Assembly (NCBI RefSeq): GCF_023856365.1
Contig: NC_064555.1
Location: forward strand, 22,135,254-22,199,253
Source of the DNA: Brienomyrus brachyistius
Lineage: Eukaryota > Chordata > Actinopteri > Osteoglossiformes > Mormyridae
Length of the DNA stretch: 64,000 nucleotides
Direction of reading: 5' to 3'
In this document: piece after piece, positions 54,656 to 64,000 of the stretch
How positions within the stretch are numbered: position 1 is the stretch's first letter
Layout of the letters: each line of letters opens with the position of its first letter
The notes under the pieces: model-generated
Seen by the model: the letters and a program-made list of their open reading frames with translations, nothing else
Databases searched by the model: none
What the model was told of the DNA's origin: nothing
Made by a program: the position numbers and the translations under genes

Positions 54656-57600
54656 GTGGGCTTCCGGATGATGTCCCCATCGCCCCCTAGTGGTCACTGT
54701 TAGCACAGCCTTTGGCCCTCTTCCATGCAGTTTCAATCTCCTTTTAAAGGGCCACTCACTGCCTGTCAGAATTGTTCATGGTTCATGCCGTTTTTGGTCT
54801 GGAGGACGGGGCCTGCTTTGTTGCCAAGGCGATATTGCGGAGCACGTCTTTCACAGTAGAAGCAGAGTGGTTTCCTAGGGCAGCCATTGGTGCCACCTCT
54901 TGGTGTATTAATCCTTCTAGTGTTTCTTCACTGAGGACATTTCCACTCCTGCTTGTTATGTCTTGAGATTCTTTAACGAACCATAAAAGGAGGACCTTTC
55001 TGAATTAAATGTGTTGCTGCGTTTAAATAAGAACTGCAGTATCCTTTCTTTGAAAATACCTCTACGTGTTTTTGAACTGAAAATATCATCAGTTTTTCTG
55101 TGTGGACGGGTGTCTGTGCTTTTTACATCCAGTATGTCGGCTCTAAGTATCCATATGCCCACATTATGTCAGTAACGGTGAGGATTCCTTTGTTGGCTTA
55201 GGGTTGATCTAGAAGGGTACCTTGGTGTCCTGACCACCGCAGCCTCTCATCGATCCCTTCAGCTTGTTCTCCGTGCTGCACTGTCCGCACCGCTGAGGAG
55301 CGTGATTTCCGTCCTGAAGCTGACGCTTTGTGCGTCTTGTGTTTTTGTCGTGCTCTGCTCAATAATGGCTTGTGAGGGATCCAGTCCCTCAAGCGACCCC
55401 CAGCTTCACGGGGAATTGCATTAGGCCAACTTGACTCATGTTTTTTGCCAGAGACTTCCAAACAACGAGCTGCGCGACACTCAGGTGAGCAGCCCCCTGA
55501 TTGTGCGTGGGGAGATCTGCAACTCGCACCAGGTGGACTGCTTGGTGGCTTAATACACTTTGCTCGTTTCCTGGACCAATTATATATATATATATATATA
55601 TAAGTAGGCTAAGTAATTTACTTTAATTGCACCTTTTTATGTGGAACTAAAATTTAATTTCTTCATTGTACATTTTGTCATTGTGGCTGATTTTTAACTT
55701 AATTCTGCTTTATTTTGATAACTCTGATACTGAAGGGAAGTTTCAGGCCCCTTATTAACACTGGTAAGTCATGAGCGCGAGAGAGTGACCTGTATCGCAG
55801 TATCTCCCTCCATGCCTAAATAAGGTCTTCTGGAAGGCAGGTCTCCCTTTGCAGATGCTACACGGTTACCCTCTTAGTTTGCTTTCATGTCTTTTTATGA
55901 CACGGGGTGATCTTTCGCTTTTTTTTTTTTTTTCTCCTTCTGTGCTGGGAAGGGGGGGAGATGAGGCCCGGGCATCTGCCAGGCCGGGAGTGGGGTGACT
56001 GAGGGGGGTGGCGGTGAGTTTTATCGTCGGGGGGAACCTGCAATTTACTGGAGAAGCTGCGCTGCCGTGCCGAACGGCTCCCTGGCCACTGGGACTTTGG
56101 GGACGTGTTGACAGCGATTGGGGGGGGGGGGGGGGGAGAGACTGTGATATAATGCAGTGCTAAGTCTCCCTTGGATTTCAGTTGGCCTGGCCATTCATGC
56201 TGTGTTGACAGATACCTTATCAGCTCCAATTTAGGGGACGGACGCTGTCTGTGGATGCGGCAGTGAAGAGCCCCACTGTCAGAGCCCCTCTACACTGGTG
56301 GGGGGGGGTCACAGCTCACTGGGCACCTGCTGTCCCCAAAGATCCGAGCTCCCCGTATAGAGCCGGACTGCTGCGCGTGGTACGGTCTATGAGCCGGTGT
56401 GCTGGTACAGCGAATATGACGGAGTCCTGCGCGATCCCACGCCGCTCCACACTTTGATGGCACCACGTGGCCTCCGGAGGGGGAGGGGGCCTCTGTCACG
56501 CCGCTCATCTGGGACCACCGTGACTGGTTTGTCGGACCAGAACACCAGCAGCGCTGGAGCGTAACAGGAGACGGTGAAAGCGATATCGGACCCGCGCGCC
56601 GTGAAAAGGGCCTACGTCTGACAAAGGCGACTGTTTACCGCCGCGTTTCCTCGCTCTCCCTCTTCATCGCCGGCAGGCACGCAAACGAGGGCCGTTAATG
56701 GCGAGCCGGGGGATGGCGCTGCCCTGTCGCTGGGCTCACTGTCACGCTGCACGCTGTCGCTCTGAAGTATTTCTGTATGGCCGCATGACACGGCTCTGCT
56801 CCATGCCAGAAGGGCACAGGGATGATCCACCCTTAGTCCTCCATCAGACGTGATTTTGAAATGTCTCCCTGATCCCACAGAAATACTGCCAGGTTCTCAG
56901 AGTCTGCAGTTTGCAGGGTGTAAACACTCGGTCGCCCAGCCCATGTTCAGCCGGAAGGTTGATTTTATTACTGTGTTCTCCAAGGTTTGCTTCAAACTAA
57001 TGACTGAAATCACGTCATACGCCACTGGGTCTCGTTTTCCCTGTAACCGCAGCAACACAGACACCCATTTAGACACGAATAGATGGGAAACTGTTGCTAA
57101 GGTGAGCACTGAGCACCATGGAAACGTGGCTCTGATTCCCGTGGCCTCCCGCCCTTTGGAAGCGGAATGTTATTTTAATTAAAGTTTTTGGGCTCCTCCA
57201 GATCTTCACGTGCTTCCTGATGGATTCTGCATCCAGTCCCAGGTGGCCACCATAATTGTGTTCCTTAACTTTTAATAGCCGATACGTTCGGAATCACACT
57301 GGAGTGGGAGGGGCTGTGTTTGAGTGCACGTGTATGTGCACGAGTGTGTGTATGTGCGTGCGTGTCTGCCTGCTGGCTGACCCAAGCACATGAAAGGTTC
57401 ACATGTCTTTGTGAGCACCTCTCCCCCCCCAGCTGCCCAGTTCTGCCTGCAATTATGATAACAAAAGAGAATAGGTTTGGTACCTATTGTACGAGGTTGA
57501 TGCTTATGTTGATGTCCTGTTTCTAGTACTTAAATAAAAAAACAGGAGACCAATTAGAGAACTAGAGCTGCTACTGATTGATGATGTTGATAATGATTGG

Positions 57601-58190
57601 TGATAAAACAAGTTATCGATTCTTTTGCATTTTTGCGGTTTACTGTGTAAATCTGATACATCATTTTTCGTCTGAACACCTAATGAAGCAAATGAATACA
57701 TTGTTCGATACAGGCAGAACCTACATTCCGAAGTAGATGTTCTAAATGTTCAGTGGAAAGCTTGCTAATTGTGGCTGTGAGCTGGTTATGTCTAATGCTA
57801 GTTACCGTCAGTCATAGTCAGTAGTTTGGGAACATTTGGCTATCGGGGTGCTTATCACTGGAGATATGCACCAACACTTGGTACTAGAGAACACGGCATT
57901 TATTTAATTATGATTATTGTGATGCTTTTTAATTTTATTTGACATATTTTTACAATGTGCAAATAAGTATCTCATACACATTACCTTTCGTTTAAAACTA
58001 TTCCTAATTATATTTGCAGTTTTAATAATAAATAATTTCAAACCAAATTCTGTTTTCCCTGCAGTACCAAAATTGCACCGAACCATAAACCCAAAACCGA
58101 GGTTTGTTCTATTAATGTTGGTCTGTTTAAATACAGTCGTAAAAATATGAAGAAGGCGGTTGGTCCGTCTGTTGGTTATTTTGTGTTTGT

Positions 58191-58803
58191 GTCCCCGTCG
58201 AGTTTGGCCCCCGTCACTGGGGTCCCCGTCGAGTTTGGCACCCGTCACTGAGGCCCCTGTCGAGTGCGGCTCCCGTCACTGGGGTCCCCGTCGAGTGCGG
58301 CCCCCGTCACTGGGGTCCCCGTCGAGTGCGGCCCCCCGTCACTGGGGTCCCCGTCGAGTGTGGCTCCCGTCACTGGGGTCCCCGTCGAGTGTGGCTCCCG
58401 TCACTGGGGTCCCCGTCGAGTGCGGCCCCCGTCACTGGGGTCCCCGTCGAGTGCGGCTCCCGTCACTGGGGTCCCCGTCGAGTGCGGCTCCCGTCACTGG
58501 GGTCCCCGTCGAGTGCGGCTCCCGTCACTGGGGTCCCCGTCGAGTTTGGCACCCGTCACTGAGGCCCCTGTCGAGTGCGGCTCCCGTCACTGGGGTCCCC
58601 GTCGAGTGCGGCTCCCGTCACTGGGGTCCCCGTCGAGTGCGGCTCCCGTCACTGGGGTCCCCGTCGAGTGCGGCCCCCGTCACTGGGGTCCCCGTCGAGT
58701 GCGGCCCCCGTCACTGGGGTCCCCGTCGAGTGCGGCTCCCGTCACTGGGGTCCCCGTCGAGTGCGGCCCCCGTCACTGGGGTTCCCGTCGAGTGCGGCTC
58801 CCA
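58191..58803 (+). repeat. 31-bp minisatellite, about 20 copies
   Basis: Unit GTCACTGGGGTCCCCGTCGA followed by GTGCGGCTCCC. Variants differ mainly at GTGCGGCTCCC / GTGCGGCCCCC / GTTTGGCACCC. One copy (about 58331) has an extra C. Because 31 is not a multiple of three and the unit lacks stops, all three + frames stay open, giving Arg/Pro/Ser/Val-rich translations of up to 284 codons. These are artefacts of the repeat. Confidence 0.95.
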
Positions 58804-61127
58804 TTGTAGGCCATGGACTTACAGCTCTACATCAGACAAGGTGCTGGTACCTCTTTTGGGTACTATTTTTAATGCCCTCCCCCCATATTCATGGGAATGT
58901 GAGTATATCTCACCCGTTAAAATGTCGGCTTACTCACTGCTTGGCTCGCTCAAGCTCTTCAGTTTGTCGAGGAGTCCAGGAATATCCCAGCGTCTCGCTG
59001 CCAAAGACGATTGATCAAAAATTAGATTTATGGATAGATGAGATATAAGCAAATGAACATTCATTTGATGTTTTGAAGGTTTGATCTGATTAACCTGCCT
59101 GGCAGGACAATAGATTAAAACCGGTCGATGTTCAGGCATTTTCCTGATTGTTTCCACCTGCTTTGTCTGGTGTGAGGATGCAGCATGAAAGTTAGACACT
59201 GAAGGGTAATCTAGCGTACCTGGAAAATGCTTCATCCAGATTTGCTTTTAAAATCAGTGATGGTGTACCTTTTAAGGGGTAAAATCTGATAATTTGATAA
59301 TTTTGTCTAAAGTCTCCCAGACCTCTGAAATGCGAGGTGCCACTTCATCAGATCAGAAATCCACAGATCTGCGGCACATTCTGCAGATAAACGTCCATCT
59401 TTTTGCGAATGTCTGCTGGTACTACTGGTCATCTTCTGCCAGTCAAAGGCTGTTAAATTTCTGCTAAATGTTTTACTTATGAAGATTCACGAGATTTGCA
59501 CTGGACTTCAGTGGTGCCCCGATTTCCTACCTTTTTATTTCCTTAAAGTTATATGTCTCATGTGTCTTATCAGTCGGGGCTCCTGGTGTCCTGGGTAAGT
59601 TCATAAGGTTAATACTTTATTGTCTGGGGATAAAAAAAATTATAATTATAGTAACTGATGTCTCCGGGGCTGATATTTCCTAAATTGATTGTAAACAGAT
59701 TTTTATGTGATGTTCTGAGGAGACCTGCATTATGGTTGATGGCCAGTAAGTAAATGACAGTGACTCAGGAGGACTCTTGTGATGCTGCTCTTCTCTCGTT
59801 TCTCTTATTGGCCTTTTGGGGATAAAATAAAACAAAAGGACTCGCACTCAGAAAGGTAAAGTTCAGCATTTCTTAAAGATAATCCTGACAGTGCTGCCTG
59901 CAGTTTGCAGGATGCACCTTTATGCTGTTGGAGATGTAATCCTGCGTCGTTATGAATTTCCCAGCTTCATATTGGCACTTTCATGCCCCCCCTCCCCCCC
60001 CCCCCCGCTTGTATACTCTTGTCTGCGGGGGGATTGGGGAATGTGATGTCATCTGCTGTCAGTCGAGAATAGTATATGGACACCAGTGAGTGCGAGCTGC
60101 CCATCACTGGAGTGATGACTGACAGCACAGTGTGCTGGAAGTGATTGAGTCTGCCATGATTATCTTAACCATCGTGACACATGTGTTTCTGCCCTGCAGT
60201 TGTTTTGACCTTCCAGTAGGGTTTGGTTTCTGATCAGGCCATAATCACTGCCGACAGCCCCTCTCTGACCCCTCCCTCAAGCCTCTTCCGTGGGTAATAC
60301 AGTAACCTCTATCTTCAAGAGGCCTTTCACTTCAGAATATCGTTTTAACCTCTGAATGAAAACAGAAGCGGCAGTGACAAGGCAGCACTTACGACAGGAC
60401 AGCACTTACGACAGGGCAGCACTTACGCAAGGATATGCCCTTTTAATGTAAGTTATTCCCAGTTTAAGGGGAGCACTGGTGTGTTAGACTAAACTATAGA
60501 CCCAAACTCGTGTGTGTATCCAACTGGTTGGGGGTCAAATCTGGGCTAAATCGGGGCCCGGTGTGTCGCCTTCACATTCTGATACCGTGGAGACAGGCCA
60601 ATTGAGGATGGCAGGCAGTGCTCAGCGGGAGCCGGCTCTGGGAAAGGGGCCGCGGGGCACAGCTGTCCCCTCCACCCCCGCAGAGCTCCCGAGGCTGCTG
60701 GTCGCTTTAGCTCTCCGGCTCTCGGTCCTAATTTCTGCCTCTTGATGCCAGGCTTCTGGATGCCTCCTTTCTCCGAGGTCCCTGTTAATAGCTCATACAG
60801 TCATGCAGTCCATGCGACACATAGGGAGTTCAGTAAGTGTCTCCATTTGAATCCTTAAATAAAGCCGTAAATACCCTCTGGGAAAACGTAAGTGTTACTG
60901 CAAATGTAAAGAAGGACTTAAATGCATTGTTTGTCTACTAGAAATGAATGTTTTCTCCCGCTCGTGGTGTCTGATAACTCTGCATTTGGGTGAATTTGGA
61001 ATGGGAGCCAAATGGCCGTGTTCCCCATTCCTGCAGCCTTGACAGCTGGCGGTAATTCTAGCAACTTATCACGGAAATGAGGATGTGCTGGGAGCAATGC
61101 GAGCAGGTGGGCTCTGATGTAAACTCG

Positions 61128-61158
<31 letters not shown>
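61128..61158 (+). repeat. Poly-C run (31 bases)
   Basis: Longest homopolymer in the window, in CTDP1 intron 12. The reverse strand is a 31-base G run. Confidence 0.9.
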
Positions 61159-64000
61159 ATGGGAAAGCGGTGTATCGCCGGTCAAAAATTACAGCCTTAT
61201 AAAGGGTGCAGTGCAGATTTGAGAAATATGAAACCTCTCGAGAGGCAAAATCTTGCCTGTACCTCAAGGCTGCTGCTGGATTCTGGGCCTTATAAACACC
61301 TCTTGAGTAGTACTGCTTGAGATTTGGCCCTGATTGGCAGGGGCATACAGTTGCATGGGGACTGTGGGAGGGGGTTGTGCAATAGGTTTCCTTCAGCGTT
61401 TCAGTGCTTGCAGGGCTAATCTCCTAGCATTCCTCAGGTCACGGAGCCGCCTCACTTGTAAACCAAGGAAAGACGGAGCGGCGTGCAGATTTGCTCATTT
61501 TTTCGCACGCAAAAAAAAAACGTGATGGTCACAGGCTCGCCGTAATGAGCACTGTTCTCTTGAGTTGGCACTGTGGACGTGCAGAACTACTGCTAGGTGT
61601 CCTTTGAATGCAGCCTCAGTCTAATGTATAACTGTTGACCTTTGCACCTCCCAACTGCCACGTCTGTATCACAGCAGGTAAAGACGACATATGCAGTTTT
61701 CTGTCATGTTGACATTTTACACTGTAATTAGCTGCGTTTATGTATCCCTTTAAGCCATTCCCTTCAGTCCAATTCTGCCATTATCCTTTATAATGAAGCC
61801 ACAGCTATTCACTATGAAGTCTTTTATCATGGGGGCTTGTTCTCCAGAAGTCTCTATTTGCCACGAAGTCCTCTCTGCGGGTGAGCTTTTATTGAATGTG
61901 CTGAAAGATGGCCTTCATCAGAGCCACATCAGACGGGCTTCATGTTTTTCTGTGTATTTTACCTATAAAATGTAAAGCTGGGTCCTGGCAGCCAAAGCGA
62001 AGACCTTCAATCAAAAACTGCTCGGGTGAAATTACGTTTTTATTATTTGCGACTTTCTCCTGTCACCCTGACCAGGATAAGAGGTCAGGAGATGGATAAA
62101 TGTGGGAAGTTGAATTTTTGTTTGCCTTATGAGGCCCACAGTGTTCAGTGAGAAGCTGGGTGTCTAGGTGATACCGATAAGAAGGATTGTCAGATGACCG
62201 CAGCCCGTGTTCCTGCCAGGGTCACACGTCAAACAGGGGAACTGCGCTGTTGAAAAGCCAGTCAAATCAAATCAATTTGCGTTACCCTGGAGAAAGCACT
62301 TAGCATCCAGCTATGTCGCAGTGATTTCAGTTGAAATCCGGTGACTCATCGGCTGGTAAGTGAATGTCCCATGGCGCCGTTGTGTTCAGAGGTGTCTTTT
62401 GGAGAGAGTCCACACTTCTGGTGCCTTGTTGGTTTTCCATGGAGACTTTGGTTCTTCAGGATGGTGAAACCTTCTGCCTATAGAGAGGCCAAAGTACAAG
62501 GAAGGGTGGACAGTGTATTGTGGTAGAGCCAGTCACTCTCCCCATATCGCCCCTGCTGTGTCTTACCCTTTGAACACGTCTTTTGGATTCTAAAACCTTC
62601 CTTGCTCACATGTGGATGCGGTTTGTCCTGCATCGTTCTTTATTTTGTTGAATTGGAAAAGGATATCTTAAGTAGTGGGTGAATCATAGTGTTTCGGTTG
62701 TTGTAGAGATTAAATGATGTGGATGTGGTTTGCCCTGACGTTGTGGAGGTGTTTCACATGACTGCCTGAGGAATACCAGCTGAGAGGTATGTGCTATGGA
62801 CACTTGCCACCTGTGAGAAGCCCACAGTAAAGTAAGGTTCTGTTCTTGTCGAAATTGAAAAACGTGTCTCGCCTTTAAATTTTTTTTGGGTTATTACCGA
62901 GGAAACTGATATATCCTGATACTGCTGGTGTTCCTGGAAGATGTGGTTTTAATCATTTTTGTAATGGGACTTCAGTGGATTTAGTCATCAGCCTGGTAGT
63001 TGCTTGTCTTTTGCCAGGTCACTAAATGGGGGCTTGACCCCATTAGGTAAAGTTGTACGTAAATGATTTTTGCACCATGAGGTACCTAATGGAGCAGAGG
63101 TGCCTGAATATTGCCTTGCTGATGCAACAAATGGGCTGTCACTGGAAATGCTTTCTCCATAGCTATAAGCACAAAAAACAATGACTTGGCATTCTCAGTT
63201 CCTCAGGAAAAAGCTGATTGGTTGGTTGGTTGGTTGGTGAAATTGATAAGTGGTTTTGTTTAGATCTTAATAGATAATGAGAAGTCATCAACAGGAACCA
63301 GTCATTCACTTACTCTTGCAACATTTAAATTAAGCTAATTAAGAGGATGAACAGATAGATGCTCTGAAAATGAGGGCTTAAAACATGATCACTTGATGGG
63401 ATTATTACATTATAATTCCTCTGATTTTGGACAAGGGTAAAACTGCAGGGCAGCCTGTTTTACCATCTCAGTAGTTCCAGCAGATTCAAGTAGTCTGTGT
63501 TTCTCCTTGAGTAGAAGCTATGAGGCCCACAGGTTTAAATGTAAGTAATGTTTTCAGGAACATAAGTTATCGTTTAGTTATAGAAATGCGCTGTGAATGG
63601 CAATGGCACGCAAGTAATTTTAACCAATTGTTCGTCTCTGGCTGACAGCAGTATTTTATGTCAGTTGTTAATCGAAATCAGTCACGCCTGCCGTCTCCTC
63701 CAGATGTTTCACACTGAAATGTAGAAACCTGCCAGTGGGCTCAGGCTGTCATTTACATTTGACGTGTGTATTGTTAGGACAGGGTGTTGACAGCAGAGGG
63801 TCTGTCAGTGCGGAATACGGAGAAAGGGCTCTATGATTCTGGTGCTTTGTGTGAAACTGTTGGCCAGGGTGCCGTGTGGCTAGACTGTGTTGCCGTTCGG
63901 CTTCTCTGGTGCAGCCTGCTCACAAGGGCACGTGCTTATGGCTCCACAAGTGTCTCAGCCCCAGGAACAGACTGAAGGTAGCTCATTAGTCCGATTTTAT

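Larger units (their letters stand above)
54656..64000 (+). other. CTDP1 intron 12 (to the window edge)
   Basis: No sequence matching the expected CTDP1 C-terminal tail was found, so the last exon probably lies to the right. Seen here: an AT microsatellite at about 55579-55603, G or C runs at 56120-56136, 59994-60006 and 61128-61158, a GT-rich stretch near 57320-57362, the 31-bp minisatellite, a short ~19-bp repeat near 60380-60430 and a (TTGG)n run near 63216-63238. Beyond these I see no gene. Confidence 0.55.

Noticed and set aside
58191..58803. Regular repeat array reminiscent of a CRISPR array
   Set aside because: Units are directly adjacent with no unique spacers, no cas genes are present, and the locus is in a vertebrate intron.
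58160..59014. 284-codon open frame, and 181- and 157-codon frames overlapping it
   Set aside because: They are produced by the 31-bp repeat, whose unit lacks stop codons in every + frame. Composition is purely repetitive and there is no coding signal outside the array.

Overview
The window looks like nuclear DNA of a ray-finned fish. The genes are vertebrate and intron-rich with GT-AG splice sites, and the introns carry teleost-type DNA transposon relics, tRNA-derived SINEs, GT and AT microsatellites and long G or C runs. No bacterial, viral or organellar gene is visible. The species cannot be named from this sequence.

Three protein genes were rebuilt exon by exon from reading frame, splice sites, phase continuity and remembered family sequence. 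(1) CPSF1 (CPSF160) runs on the + strand from the left edge to its stop at 9451-9453. Twenty-three coding exons give the last 957 residues; the 5' third lies outside the window. (2) ADCK5 is complete on the - strand (18676 down to 10716), with 15 coding exons and 579 residues. (3) CTDP1 (FCP1, RNA polymerase II CTD phosphatase) is on the + strand from its start codon at 19975. Twelve coding exons (908 residues) end at 54655, and the last coding exon was not found before the right edge.

CPSF1 and ADCK5 are tail to tail, 1.26 kb apart. ADCK5 and CTDP1 are head to head, with 1.3 kb of GC-rich, promoter-like DNA between their start codons. CPSF1 and CTDP1 both act in RNA polymerase II transcript production (3' end formation; polymerase recycling). 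ADCK5 is a predicted mitochondrial UbiB/ABC1-family protein with no evident link to them. The compact CPSF1 and ADCK5 loci contrast with the very open CTDP1 locus, whose intron 11 spans 15.9 kb and whose intron 12 exceeds 9.3 kb.

The rest is mostly repeats. The clearest is a hAT element with an exact 8-bp target duplication nested inside a Tigger/pogo-like inverted-repeat element (26032-27333). Others are a SINE inserted between the arms of a fold-back element (8731-9236), a Tc1-like relic (53557-54074), and a 31-bp minisatellite of about 20 copies (58191-58803). I found no convincing undescribed biological system. The most useful leads are the nested mobile elements, the minisatellite, the candidate 33-nt exon at 55452-55484 and the CACGTG palindrome in the ADCK5 promoter region.
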